Source of the DNA: an uncultured Veillonellaceae bacterium
GTDB lineage: Bacteria > Bacillota > Negativicutes > Veillonellales > Megasphaeraceae
NCBI GenBank assembly: GCA_900546795.1
Contig: UREG01000002.1
Coordinates: forward strand, 1-64,000
Direction of reading: 5' to 3'
DNA length: 64,000 nucleotides
Under the pieces are notes generated by a model. The model ran no database searches. It was not told the DNA's origin and saw nothing but the letters and a program-made list of their open reading frames with translations. A program made the position numbers and the translations under genes. Positions 8,788 through 17,206 of this stretch are shown one piece after another. Position 1 is the first letter of the stretch. Each line of letters begins with the position of its first letter.

Positions 8788-10032
8788 ATGCCATCTATTA
8801 TCCGTGATATGCAGTTAGCAGAACAGGGACAGCAAAAAATCCGTTGGGTACAGCAATATATGCCGGCCCTCAATGCATTAGGTGAACGTTTCAAAAAAGA
8901 CCAGACATTTAAAGATAAAACGATCGTTGTCAGCGTGCATTTAGAAGCTAAAACCGCTTATCTGGCAAAAGTATTGCACGAAGCAGGCGCGAATGTAATC
9001 GTAACCGGCAGTAATCCATTATCAACCCAGGACGATGTTGCCGCCGGTTTAGCGTCCTATGGCTTAACAGTATATTCCTGGTATGGAGCGACCGAGGAAG
9101 AATATTTCATGTTCCTGAATAAAGCCCTGGATCATAAACCACACATTATTATTGATGATGGCGGCGATCTGGTGCATCTGCTTCATACAACCAGAAAAGA
9201 TGCGCTGGAAAATCTCTACGGCGGAACAGAAGAAACTACGACCGGCGTGCTGCGGCTGCGGGCTTTAGAAAATGAAGGAAAACTGCTGTTTCCGATGATA
9301 GCCGCCAACGATTCGTACTGTAAATACCTATTTGATAACCGTTATGGTACCGGCCAGTCTACCTGGGATGGGATTATGCGGACAACCAATCTTACCGTCG
9401 TTGGAAAGAAAGTCGTTATTGCCGGTTATGGCTGGTGCGGCCGCGGCTGTGCTATGCGCGCCAAAGGATTGGGAGCACATGTTATTGTTACCGAGATCGA
9501 TCCTATCAAGGCGATCGAAGCTATTTTTGACGGCTTTGAAGTAATGCCCATGGAAGAAGCGGCTAAGATCGGCGATATTTTCGTTACTCTGACCGGCTGC
9601 AAAGATGTTATCCGCAAAGAACATATGGAAGTGATGAAAAATGGCGCCGTCATGGCTAACGCCGGCCATTTTGATGTAGAAATCAATCGGCCGGATTTAG
9701 AATCGCTGGCGGTTTCTCATCAAGAAGCCAGAAAAAACATTGAAGGATATCAGATGGCAGATGGACGCATGCTGTATTTGTTGGCCGAAGGCCGGCTGGT
9801 AAATTTAGCAGCCGGAGACGGTCATCCTACAGAAATCATGGATCTGTCTTTTGCAGTTCAGGCTCTTGCTGTGGAATATATTATGACGCATCATGCAGCA
9901 TTAGAGCCTAAGGTATATGTTCTGCCAAAAGAAACGGATATAGAAATTGCCATGATAAAATTACAATCGATGGGATATAGCATCGATACGCTGTCGCCGG
10001 AGCAAATCGCATATTTAACGCAGGCACATTGA
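8788..10032 (+). CDS. ahcY: Adenosylhomocysteinase family protein, possibly S-inosylhomocysteine hydrolase
   Basis: NAD-dependent hydrolase that releases homocysteine from SAH-type thioethers. It is a 414-residue short form like those of archaea and Thermotoga. NAD-binding GYGWCGRG is at 213-220, and N174-D175...K179...D183-N184 carries the catalytic Lys and Asp. In mammalian-type enzymes a Glu in a TVETA-like motif lies in the adenine pocket; here the motif is LEAKTA with K55. That, and the deaminase next door, suggest use of S-inosylhomocysteine, as shown for Methanocaldococcus jannaschii MJ1388. ATG 8788 follows TAGGAGGA; an in-frame extension back to 8662 lies inside mtnA and is rejected. 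Confidence 0.9.
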   Translation: MPSIIRDMQLAEQGQQKIRWVQQYMPALNALGERFKKDQTFKDKTIVVSVHLEAKTAYLAKVLHEAGANVIVTGSNPLSTQDDVAAGLASYGLTVYSWYGATEEEYFMFLNKALDHKPHIIIDDGGDLVHLLHTTRKDALENLYGGTEETTTGVLRLRALENEGKLLFPMIAANDSYCKYLFDNRYGTGQSTWDGIMRTTNLTVVGKKVVIAGYGWCGRGCAMRAKGLGAHVIVTEIDPIKAIEAIFDGFEVMPMEEAAKIGDIFVTLTGCKDVIRKEHMEVMKNGAVMANAGHFDVEINRPDLESLAVSHQEARKNIEGYQMADGRMLYLLAEGRLVNLAAGDGHPTEIMDLSFAVQALAVEYIMTHHAALEPKVYVLPKETDIEIAMIKLQSMGYSIDTLSPEQIAYLTQAH

Positions 10033-10048
10033 TAGGAGGTACGTTACA

Positions 10049-11338
10049 TTGGCAAAACTACTCATTAAAAATACTGCTATTTATCAAGATCAGCAGGTTC
10101 TTGAAGGTAAAAGTATTTTGATAGAAAATGACAATATAAAAGGAATCGTTAATGCGGATTCCGAGGAAGAACGGGAATTTGCAGCCGAAGAAGTGATTCA
10201 GGCCAACGGGATGCTGGCATCACCCGGCCTGGTCAATACGCATACGCACATAGCGATGACCTTATTCCGCAGCTATGCAGATGATATGAAGCTTATGGAT
10301 TGGCTGGAGAAAAAAATCTGGCCCATAGAAGCAAAATTAGATAGAGAAGAAGTGTACTGGGCAACCCAACTCGGGATTGCTGAAATGCTTCGCGGAGGTA
10401 CTACAGCTTTTGCCGATATGTATTTCTTTATGGAAGAGACCGCAAAAGCCGTAAAAGAAAGCGGTATCCGCGCTGCTTTATCCCGAGGACTGGCTGGTGT
10501 TTCTCCTAACGGCGAACAGGCGCTGGCTGAAAATGTTCAATTTTTCCGTGATTGGCATAATCAGGCAGACGGGCGTATTACTGTACAGCTGGGGCCTCAT
10601 GCGCCGTATACTTGCCCGGTTCCATATCTGCATAAAGTCGCTGAAAAAGCGAAAGAAATCGGCGCTCAAATTCATATGCATTTATCAGAAACCCGGGAAG
10701 AAGTGGCAAACTGCCAAAAAGAGCACGGGAAAACGCCGATTGCTTTGATGAATGAAATCGGTATTTTTGACACAGGCTGCATCGCAGCGCACTGTGTCCA
10801 TGTCACAGAAGAAGATATGGATATCATGGCAGAGAAAAAAGTTCGAGTTGCTCATAATCCGCAAAGCAACCTAAAACTTGCCAGCGGAATTGCTCCCGTT
10901 CCCGCTATGCTGAAAAAAGGAATTGTAATTGGATTGGGTACTGATGGCGCGTCCAGCAATAACAACCTGGATATGATAGAAGAAATGCGTTTAGCCGTTA
11001 CACTCCATAAAGCCAATACCTACGATCCATTAGCAGTACCTGCCGCAGCCGCTATTGATATGGCATCTACGGAAGGCGCCAAAGTATTAGGATATACTAA
11101 TATCGGTGAAATTAAACCAGGATTCAAAGCAGATATTACGTTATGGAATCGTGAAGGACTGCATTGGCAGCCGCGTCATGATATGGTTTCATTGATGGCA
11201 TACAGCGCCGCAGCCTCTGATGCAGATACAGTAATCGTCAACGGAAAAGTGCTAATGAAAAATCGTGAACTTCTGACAATTGATGAAGAACGTGTAAAAG
11301 CAGAGATCGAACAATGCAAAGAAAAACTATTTCAGTAA
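10049..11338 (+). CDS. mtaD: 5-methylthioadenosine/S-adenosylhomocysteine deaminase
   Basis: Zinc amidohydrolase that deaminates MTA, SAH and often 5'-deoxyadenosine. Metal ligands are H65-x-H67, H209 and D299 (GTDGASSNN), with H211 in HMHLSE and H248 in AHCVH lining the site. The 429-residue length is normal. The start is TTG at 10049 with AGGAGG nine bases upstream; no ATG fits. It is the last gene of the salvage operon, and its presence makes a deamination-first route likely for both MTA and SAH. No terminator with a T run follows. Confidence 0.93.
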   Translation: MAKLLIKNTAIYQDQQVLEGKSILIENDNIKGIVNADSEEEREFAAEEVIQANGMLASPGLVNTHTHIAMTLFRSYADDMKLMDWLEKKIWPIEAKLDREEVYWATQLGIAEMLRGGTTAFADMYFFMEETAKAVKESGIRAALSRGLAGVSPNGEQALAENVQFFRDWHNQADGRITVQLGPHAPYTCPVPYLHKVAEKAKEIGAQIHMHLSETREEVANCQKEHGKTPIALMNEIGIFDTGCIAAHCVHVTEEDMDIMAEKKVRVAHNPQSNLKLASGIAPVPAMLKKGIVIGLGTDGASSNNNLDMIEEMRLAVTLHKANTYDPLAVPAAAAIDMASTEGAKVLGYTNIGEIKPGFKADITLWNREGLHWQPRHDMVSLMAYSAAASDADTVIVNGKVLMKNRELLTIDEERVKAEIEQCKEKLFQ

Positions 11339-11356
11339 CTCCAGCAGAGAAAGAAG

Positions 11357-11395
11357 CTTTTACTTCCGATAACGTTAAATTATCGGAAGTAAAAG
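11357..11395. repeat. Perfect 16-bp inverted repeat with 7-bp spacer (lox-like)
   Basis: The left arm CTTTTACTTCCGATAA (11357-11372) is the exact complement of the right arm at 11380-11395, around the spacer CGTTAAA. There is no T run on either side, so it is not an intrinsic terminator. It lies 19 bases after the mtaD stop and 23 bases before the preferred start of a tyrosine recombinase gene. The arm-spacer-arm size resembles Cre/lox or Xer crossover sites. No second copy was found in this window. Confidence 0.85.
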
Positions 11396-11418
11396 AGCGG
11401 CGGAAAAAGGCGGCAGAT

Positions 11419-12411
11419 ATGCCCAATTATTTAGACACTTTCTTTTTACGGGATCCCGAACAGATAGTAAGCAATGCACGCCTAACCGAACGGAGCCGTG
11501 AAGTTCTCCGTGTCTCTAAAGCAGACAGTACGTTGGATTCCTATGAGTCTGACTGGCATGATTTCTGCGAGTGGTGTTTTTATAATAATGCCGCACCCTA
11601 TCCGGCATCGCCGGAAACAGTGGTCAATTATATCAATGATTTATCCCAGTATGCTAAAACAAACACGATAGCCCGGCGCGTTACCGCTATCAGTGAAAAT
11701 TACGGCGCCAGCGCGCTGGCAGACCAAAATCCCTGTACCTCTTTTTTGGTAAAAAATGCGCTGAAAGGTATTCGACGTCTTTATGGAAGTCAGTCACAAG
11801 GAAAAGAGCCGGTTCTTCTGGAAGATATTAGAGACATGGTGCAAAGCATCACAGGCACCCCTCTTCAAGTCGCCAGAGATAAAGCGATTTTGCTCACCGG
11901 CTTTATGGGAGCCTTCCGCCGTTCTGAATTAGCGGCGCTGGAGGTATCAGATATACGTTTCAGCCGTTTAGGCGCGCGTATTCAGCTGAGAAAATCTAAA
12001 GCCGACCAGCAAGGCCGAGGTGCCGTCGTTGCAATTCCCCGGATAGAAGATGACCCGGATATTTGCGCGGTACAAGCGTTAGAAGAATGGCTCTCTTTAT
12101 CTCATATTTCTGCGGGACCTGTATTCAGAGGGTTTACCCGCAGCGGTGAACCCAGACAAACCGCCATATCGGATAAATCTATTGCGATGATTGTTAAAAA
12201 ATATGTAGAAAAAATCGGCATGGATCCTTCTTTATATGGGGCGCATAGCCTGCGTCACGGATTTGCTACTTCCGCCGCACAAGCTCGCGTAGAGGAACGG
12301 GATATTATGAAGCATACCCGTCATCATTCCCGCGAAATGGTACGGCGTTATATTGACGAAGCAGACATGCTGATATCCAGTCCTATCGCAAAAATGGTAA
12401 AGCCAAAGTAA
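11419..12411 (+). CDS. Tyrosine recombinase / phage-type integrase (Cre/XerD-like)
   Basis: Site-specific recombinase of 330 residues. The N-terminal SAM-like core-binding domain spans about 20-125 and the catalytic domain about 135-325. The full catalytic set is visible: R167 (FRRSEL), K194 (RKSKADQQG), H276-x-x-R279 (HSLRHG), H302 and nucleophile Y311 (RRYIDEA). The enzyme therefore looks active. ATG 11419 has AAAGG eight bases upstream; an in-frame ATG at 11314 would lie within mtaD and read through the palindrome. No phage, excisionase or cargo genes flank it, and the surrounding DNA looks decayed. It could be a solitary invertase or dimer-resolving enzyme rather than an element integrase. 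Confidence 0.9.
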   Translation: MPNYLDTFFLRDPEQIVSNARLTERSREVLRVSKADSTLDSYESDWHDFCEWCFYNNAAPYPASPETVVNYINDLSQYAKTNTIARRVTAISENYGASALADQNPCTSFLVKNALKGIRRLYGSQSQGKEPVLLEDIRDMVQSITGTPLQVARDKAILLTGFMGAFRRSELAALEVSDIRFSRLGARIQLRKSKADQQGRGAVVAIPRIEDDPDICAVQALEEWLSLSHISAGPVFRGFTRSGEPRQTAISDKSIAMIVKKYVEKIGMDPSLYGAHSLRHGFATSAAQARVEERDIMKHTRHHSREMVRRYIDEADMLISSPIAKMVKPK

Positions 12412-12724
12412 CCTTCAATAAGTTAGCTCGCTTTTCATCTCTATTTGCGATGATTGAAAGAATATGCTAAAAAAGTCGGCTGCAAAAACAAATAGAATTC
12501 TTTAAAGCTAAAAAGCTGGCAGACACTCTCCCGTCTGCCAGCTTTTTATTTATTTCTCCTTCAAATCTGCTTGATTTAAATTGGCGCTGTCTACTTTGGC
12601 TGCTTGTCCGTTCTTTGTGATTCCCCGCTTAACACAATTCTTTTTCTAATCCCACTTTTTCTGATAAGCACATCCAACCAATCTTTTGGTATCTTTGATA
12701 ATTTTGGCTCTTGCCCCGCATTAT
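12412..12724. other. Gap between integrase and yneA-like gene: terminator plus possible gene remnant
   Basis: Contains the hairpin listed separately at 12510-12550. On the minus strand an open frame without a good start runs from the end of the yneA-like gene to a TAG at 12591-12593; its later part reads KIPKDWLDVLIRKSGIRK. I do not recognise it; it may be the tail of a decayed gene. Nothing else was seen. Confidence 0.4.
12510..12550. terminator. Bidirectional intrinsic terminator between integrase and yneA-like gene
   Basis: A perfect 15-bp stem (12510-12524 with 12533-12547) with an 8-base loop has As on its left and Ts on its right. It can end the integrase transcript from the left and the yneA-like transcript from the right. 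Confidence 0.85.
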
Positions 12725-13042
12725 TTATCGCTGCTGCATTCGATGCGCTACCATAGAAAAGCGCTCTTTTTCAACCGGCACAAATAAAACTTGGCCTGGC
12801 TGTACGCTTTCATGCAGCTTCATATTATTCTTACTCTGGATATGATAAATAACTTCTCTTATATCCTCCTTATCTGAGGCTGCCGCAGCAGCGATATCCC
12901 AAAGCGTATCTCCCGGCGTTACGGTTACCGGCAAATAAAGCACTTCTTTTGTTTCCAAAGGAATATCTGCGAACCGAAACAGGGCGACTATCAGCAGGGC
13001 AGAAATACAAATTTTCTTTCGCATCATCCATATCATTGTCAT
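12725..13042 (-). CDS. LysM protein resembling the SOS cell-division suppressor YneA
   Basis: A 105-residue protein with one N-terminal membrane segment or signal anchor (about 8-24) and a single LysM domain (about 33-85: VTPGDTLWDIAA...QPGQVLFVP). LysM domains bind peptidoglycan. The size, architecture and divergent placement beside lexA match Bacillus YneA, which halts division during the SOS response. ATG 13042 is chosen: GGTGGT lies about six bases upstream, and a longer frame to 13144 would place the promoter and both LexA boxes inside the coding sequence. Function is inferred from context; sequence identity to YneA beyond LysM was not tested. Confidence 0.75.
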   Translation of the reverse strand: MTMIWMMRKKICISALLIVALFRFADIPLETKEVLYLPVTVTPGDTLWDIAAAAASDKEDIREVIYHIQSKNNMKLHESVQPGQVLFVPVEKERFSMVAHRMQQR

Positions 13043-13054
13043 TAAGATCACCAC

Positions 13055-13068
13055 CGAACATCTGTTTG
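13055..13068. promoter_or_regulatory. LexA (SOS) box, proximal to yneA-like gene
   Basis: CGAACATCTGTTTG matches the Gram-positive LexA box CGAAC-N4-GTTYG. It lies in the 5' leader of the yneA-like gene, downstream of its predicted transcription start, where bound LexA would block elongation. Confidence 0.7.
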
Positions 13069-13081
13069 CTTGCTTGTCTAT

Positions 13082-13110
13082 AGTATAAACCGAACAAATG
13101 TTCTTGTCAA
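13082..13110 (-). promoter_or_regulatory. yneA-like promoter with embedded LexA box
   Basis: On the minus strand TTGACA (13105-13110) and TATACT (13082-13087) have a 17-base spacer, close to the sigma-A consensus. The spacer contains the whole LexA box CGAACAAATGTTCT at 13091-13104. Bound repressor would exclude RNA polymerase. The divergent lexA promoter (possible -10 TAATAT at 13163-13168) lies about 60 bases away and may be controlled from the same site. Confidence 0.8.
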
Positions 13111-13189
13111 ATAAAACAGAAATTTTGTTTGCTTTTTTTTTCATTCTGGGTGATAATAAAGATAATATACATACACTGGAGAGATTCTT

Positions 13190-13810
13190 ATGGCAAACAG
13201 CGAACGCATTTTAAATACACGGCAGAGACAAATACTTCATTTCATCCGGCAAGAAGTGCGCCGGACGGGCTATCCCCCATCGATTCGTGAAATTTGTGCG
13301 GCTGTTGGGCTTAGTTCGACATCAACCGTCCACACTCATTTGTCTAAATTAGCAGAACTTGGATATATTAAGCGCGATCCCAGCAAACCTCGTACAATAG
13401 AATTATTGGAGGATGCCAGCTGGCGGCAGAAACGTTTGGCTCCTGTTCCTTTGGTAGGCTCTGTTCGCGCCGGTCTTCCTGCTACTGCAGAAGCTCATGT
13501 AGAAGATACCTATCCCATGCCGGAAGCATTGATTGGCCGAGACGACTGCTTTATGCTGCAAATCCGCGGCGACAGCATGATAGATGCAGGGATTTTTGAC
13601 GGCGATATGGTTATCGTTCGTGAGCAGAATACTGCCAAGAATGGAGATATTGTAGTAGCCTTACTCGAAGATAGTGAAGCTACTGTTAAACGCTTTTTCA
13701 AAGAAAGCGACTGCATTCGGCTGCAGCCAGAAAACGAAGCCTATGAGCCGATTCGTACACGGCACTGCATGATTATGGGAAAAGTGGTTGCTTTGTTCCG
13801 CAAAATGTAA
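13190..13810 (+). CDS. lexA: LexA repressor
   Basis: SOS repressor of 206 residues. The N-terminal winged helix-turn-helix (about 1-70) contains GYPPSIREICAAVGLSSTSTV, and the C-terminal S24 peptidase domain has the self-cleavage site A94-G95, catalytic S129 (GDSM) and K167 (TVKRFF). It is divergent from the yneA-like gene across a region with two LexA boxes, which indicates autoregulation and shared SOS control. GAGAG precedes the ATG. Flanking terminators make it a single-gene unit. Confidence 0.97.
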   Translation: MANSERILNTRQRQILHFIRQEVRRTGYPPSIREICAAVGLSSTSTVHTHLSKLAELGYIKRDPSKPRTIELLEDASWRQKRLAPVPLVGSVRAGLPATAEAHVEDTYPMPEALIGRDDCFMLQIRGDSMIDAGIFDGDMVIVREQNTAKNGDIVVALLEDSEATVKRFFKESDCIRLQPENEAYEPIRTRHCMIMGKVVALFRKM

Positions 13811-13846
13811 AGTGTACAATACGTACGTTTATATTTTCATCAATAA

Positions 13847-13872
13847 AAAACCTCGCCTTTTGGCGAGGTTTT
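13847..13872 (+). terminator. Intrinsic terminator after lexA
   Basis: AAAACCTCGCC (13847-13857) pairs with GGCGAGGTTTT (13862-13872) around a TTTT loop. Confidence 0.85.
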
Positions 13873-14336
13873 CTCATATCTAGGACTTGTCTTTCCCTGC
13901 GGACGTTCACTCCATCGTAACTGTTTTATCCGTTACAGTACTTTTATCCATGGGGAAATAATGGCTGAATTATCATTGCTGCATCACTTTTTTATCTTGG
14001 ATTTCATCTGCCCCTTCTTCGGCAGCGGTACGCAATATTCTTACTTCATCGTCAATTGAGCAAGAATAGCGTCAAGAATAAATGGCTATTATACTAATTA
14101 TAAAAAGATAGCTATTATCGATAGAATAACTGCTAAAAAATGCTTGCACTCAAAAGCCGCACAAATTTCACGAAATCAAATCCCGCATATCATTGTTCCA
14201 AAGACAGCTATCACTTTCCTCAATCCACGCTTGTGCATACCTAAAATTAGAGGCATAGTGTGCTGTATAACTAAACTTTCGTAAAAATATTTCCCGATTT
14301 CTAATACGATAGTTTCTATAGGCAAGGCATATAAAA
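13873..14336. other. Mostly non-coding stretch with short open frames, probably decayed sequence
   Basis: No gene of normal size is present. On the minus strand there is a short open tail ending at 13973 (ILRTAAEEGADEIQDKKV) and the 57-codon frame listed next. Both have ordinary amino-acid makeup but no recognisable family. The region lies between lexA and the terminator of the dapB-asd-dapA operon, in the same interval as the integrase, so loss of former mobile or accessory genes is the likely explanation. Confidence 0.4.
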
Positions 14337-14341
14337 ACCAC
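14168..14341 (-). pseudogene. Possible small gene or remnant, 57 codons
   Basis: An open frame from GTG 14341 to TGA 14168 encodes a basic, Tyr/Arg-rich peptide (NYRIRNREIFLRKFSYTAHY in its middle). The GTG lies in the outer arm of the dapA terminator hairpin and has only a weak GCAG upstream, so independent translation is doubtful. It may be the C-terminal remnant of a lost gene. Family not recognised. Confidence 0.25.
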
Positions 14342-14373
14342 CTGCTAAAAATCGTTAACTTTTAGCAGGTGGT
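14332..14373 (-). terminator. Intrinsic terminator of the dapB-asd-dapA operon
   Basis: A perfect 14-bp stem (14337-14350 with 14360-14373) with a 9-base loop is followed on the minus strand by five Ts. It lies 54 bases past the dapA stop. Confidence 0.85.
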
Positions 14374-14426
14374 CTGAAAACGAACTCGATCTGTTAGTTT
14401 CTTTGCATCCGTTTATGCTAAGAATA

Positions 14427-15311
14427 TTAAATTTTATGATATTCTTTCAAGAGAGCTTCTAAATGCGCTTTTTCAGAATCGGAAGCTTCTACCATCGGCA
14501 AACGGAAATAACCGCCCGGCAGTCCCATCATACGGACACAAGTTTTGACAGGAATAGGATTTACAGTAATGAACATGTCTTTCATCATACGCAGATTAGC
14601 GGCATGCAGCGCTGCGGCTTTTTTTACATCGCCTGCGAAAAATGCAGTGATCATTTCTTTGATTTCACTGCCGATTACGTGCGATGCCACGCTGATTATA
14701 CCAACACCGCCGACAGCCAGCATAGGGAGAGTCAGCGAGTCATCGCCGCTGTACAGCAAGAAATTTTCCGGCAATAAGCGATGTATCTCTGCGGCTTGTT
14801 CTAAGTTTCCGCTGGCTTCTTTAATTCCCACAACATTTGGACAAGCATCAACCACACGTTTTACCGTAGAAGGCAGAAGATTTCCCCCGGTTCTTCCCGG
14901 TACATTATATAAAATCACCGGAAGCGAGGTGGATTCAGCAATCGCTTTAAAGTGCTGGAAACAGCCTTCTTGATTGGGTTTATTGTAATAGGGTACTATT
15001 GCCAAAATACCATCTACACCCAATTTTTCTGCTTCTTTCGTCAGTTCAATAGAATGCTGCGTATCATTGCTGCCTGTATTGGCAATCACAGAAGCGGAAC
15101 CATCGATTGCCTCTACAATTTTTTTAAAGAGAGTCAATTTCTCTTCATCCGTCATGGTAGCACCTTCACCAGTCGTACCGCATACCAGGATTCCATCAGA
15201 TCCATTTGCAGCTAAATGTTTCGCCAATGCCGCTGCACCTTCATAATCCACACTGCCATCTTCATTAAAAGGCGTAATCATAGCTGTAATAACTTGACCA
15301 AACTCTTTCAT
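14427..15311 (-). CDS. dapA: 4-hydroxy-tetrahydrodipicolinate synthase
   Basis: Condenses aspartate semialdehyde with pyruvate at the entry to lysine and diaminopimelate synthesis. Key residues are the Schiff-base lysine K164 (GIKEASGN), Y135 (YNVPGRTG) and the threonines of CGTTGEGATM. The 294-residue length is normal. GGAGG precedes the ATG. It is the last gene of dapB-asd-dapA, just after asd whose product is its substrate. Confidence 0.97.
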   Translation of the reverse strand: MKEFGQVITAMITPFNEDGSVDYEGAAALAKHLAANGSDGILVCGTTGEGATMTDEEKLTLFKKIVEAIDGSASVIANTGSNDTQHSIELTKEAEKLGVDGILAIVPYYNKPNQEGCFQHFKAIAESTSLPVILYNVPGRTGGNLLPSTVKRVVDACPNVVGIKEASGNLEQAAEIHRLLPENFLLYSGDDSLTLPMLAVGGVGIISVASHVIGSEIKEMITAFFAGDVKKAAALHAANLRMMKDMFITVNPIPVKTCVRMMGLPGGYFRLPMVEASDSEKAHLEALLKEYHKI

Positions 15312-15325
15312 AAGAAAGACCTCCT

Positions 15326-16369
15326 TTATTTTGCAATCATATTATGAGCAATCATATATTCTGCAATTTGCAGTGCATTCAGCGCAGCCCCTTTGCGGAT
15401 CTGATCTCCCGTGATCCAAAGGTTTACGCCGTTAGCATTAAATAAATCTTTGCGAATACGGCCTACATACACATCATCTTTATCCGACGTGTACAGCGGC
15501 ATCGGATATTCCATTGCTTCCGGATCGTCCTGCAGCGTTACCCCTGCAAATTCGTCCAACGCTTCCCGGATATCTTTTACCGCCAATTCATCTTCTGTTT
15601 CTATCATAATAGATTCAGAATGGCTGCGGTATACTGGTACGCGAACCGTTGTCGGGGTAATCTGGATTGTATCGTCATGGAAAATTTTGTGTGTTTCATT
15701 TACCATTTTTAATTCTTCTTTGGAGTATCCATTTTCATAGAACACATCGATGTGCGGAATAAGATTGAAAGCGATCGGATAATGTTTGGGAAGGCTGGCA
15801 CTTGGCAGAATATGCGCTTCCATTTCTTTGCCATTCATATATGCGTTTACCTGTTCCGTCAATTCATCGATTGCTTCTTTCCCAGCTCCAGATACAGCTT
15901 GATAGGTGGAAACTACGATTTTTTTAATTGGCGATAAATCATAAATCGGTTTTAAGGCCATTACCATAATGATTGTTGAACAGTTCGGATTGGCAATAAT
16001 GCCTTTATGCATTGCAATATCTTCTGGATTTACTTCCGGCACAACAAGCGGCACTTCCGGATCCATCCGAAATGCACTGGAATTATCGATAACGACAGCA
16101 CCGCGTTTAACAGCTTCCGGCGCCAACACTTTACTGATAGAACCGCCGGCAAACAGGGCAATATCTACCCCTTCAAAAGATTCAGGGACAGCCTCTTCAA
16201 CAATATAGGTCTTGCCGCACACCTGCAGTTCTTTCCCTGCGGACCGAGCCGAAGCCAAAAGTTTTATATCCGAAAATGGAAAGTTCCGTTCTTCTATCAA
16301 TCGAATAAATTCCTGCCCCACCGCACCGGTAGCGCCAAGAATAGCAATTACTGGTTTTTCCACAATCAT
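15326..16369 (-). CDS. asd: Aspartate-semialdehyde dehydrogenase
   Basis: Reduces aspartyl phosphate to aspartate semialdehyde, feeding the next gene product, DapA. NADP-binding GATGAVGQE is at the N terminus, the catalytic cysteine is C130 (NPNCSTI), and TYQAVSGAG and RVPVYRSHSE complete the active site. The 347-residue length matches the Gram-positive-type enzyme. It lies 10 bases downstream of dapB and 14 bases upstream of dapA. Confidence 0.97.
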   Translation of the reverse strand: MIVEKPVIAILGATGAVGQEFIRLIEERNFPFSDIKLLASARSAGKELQVCGKTYIVEEAVPESFEGVDIALFAGGSISKVLAPEAVKRGAVVIDNSSAFRMDPEVPLVVPEVNPEDIAMHKGIIANPNCSTIIMVMALKPIYDLSPIKKIVVSTYQAVSGAGKEAIDELTEQVNAYMNGKEMEAHILPSASLPKHYPIAFNLIPHIDVFYENGYSKEELKMVNETHKIFHDDTIQITPTTVRVPVYRSHSESIMIETEDELAVKDIREALDEFAGVTLQDDPEAMEYPMPLYTSDKDDVYVGRIRKDLFNANGVNLWITGDQIRKGAALNALQIAEYMIAHNMIAK

Positions 16370-16379
16370 TTCCCCTATC

Positions 16380-17171
16380 TTATAAGTAATGTTCTAATCC
16401 ATATGTAAGTCCAGGATGGTCAGCGATGCATTTGCAGGCTAAAATAACTCCCGGCATAAACGATTCCCGCGACAGCGAATCATGGCGGATCGACAAAATC
16501 TCGCCTTTGCCGCCAAATAGGACTTCCTGATGCGCGACGTAACCCGGAAGGCGCACGCTGTGCACCGGTATTTCCTGTACTTTAGCCCCTCTTGCACCCA
16601 CTAAACTTTCTTTAGTTTTATCTTCGCTGACTGCCGCAGCATCGCGAGCCTCTGCCAACAATTTAGCAGTCAATATCGAAGTTCCCGACGGTGCGTCATA
16701 TTTTTGGTTGTGATGCAATTCGATGACTTCTACATCAGGAAAATATTTCACTAATTCCTGAGATACTTTCATCATCATTACCGCACCTAACGAAAAGTTC
16801 GGCGCTACCAATACATTTGCCTGATATTCCTTGCTCATCTCAGCCAGTACAGCACGCTGTTCTTCAGTCAAACCGGTCGTTCCAATTACAATAGATACAC
16901 CGTGAGAAATCGTTGTTTTTGCATTATCAAAAATAACTCTAGGATTGGTAAAATCCACCACTACATCCGGTTTAGATACTTCCAATGCTTCCGCCAAATC
17001 TTTATAAACGTAAACACCCAAGCGGCCAATACCGGCTAATTCTCCGGCATCCTGCCCATCTGCTGAAATATCCACCGCGCCGACCAGCGTCGTTTCCTTA
17101 TCTGCGGCAACCGCCTTTACGACTTCTTTGCCCATTCGGCCGCCGGCCCCGCATACTAATACGTTTACCAT
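16380..17171 (-). CDS. dapB: 4-hydroxy-tetrahydrodipicolinate reductase
   Basis: Reduces the DapA product with NAD(P)H. The nucleotide-binding GAGGRMGKEV is at residues 8-17, and the substrate-binding ELHHNQKYDAPSGTS holds the catalytic His and Lys. The 263-residue length is normal. First gene of the dapB-asd-dapA operon with its own strong promoter; the leader is about 30 bases, so no lysine riboswitch is present. Confidence 0.97.
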   Translation of the reverse strand: MVNVLVCGAGGRMGKEVVKAVAADKETTLVGAVDISADGQDAGELAGIGRLGVYVYKDLAEALEVSKPDVVVDFTNPRVIFDNAKTTISHGVSIVIGTTGLTEEQRAVLAEMSKEYQANVLVAPNFSLGAVMMMKVSQELVKYFPDVEVIELHHNQKYDAPSGTSILTAKLLAEARDAAAVSEDKTKESLVGARGAKVQEIPVHSVRLPGYVAHQEVLFGGKGEILSIRHDSLSRESFMPGVILACKCIADHPGLTYGLEHYL

Positions 17172-17206
17172 AAAAGTCCCCCTCTCTGTCCATCAAAAGT
17201 ATTTTT

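Noticed and set aside
11357..11395. Palindrome as the terminator of mtaD
   Set aside because: No T run follows on either strand.
11314..11418. Longer start for the tyrosine recombinase
   Set aside because: It overlaps mtaD and translates through the perfect palindrome; the ATG at 11419 matches the expected domain start.
13043..13144. Longer start for the LysM protein
   Set aside because: It would place the promoter and both LexA boxes inside the coding sequence, and the inner ATG at 13042 has a suitable binding site before a membrane segment.
17172..17206. Lysine riboswitch upstream of dapB
   Set aside because: The promoter at 17207-17235 leaves a leader of about 30 bases, too short for an L box.
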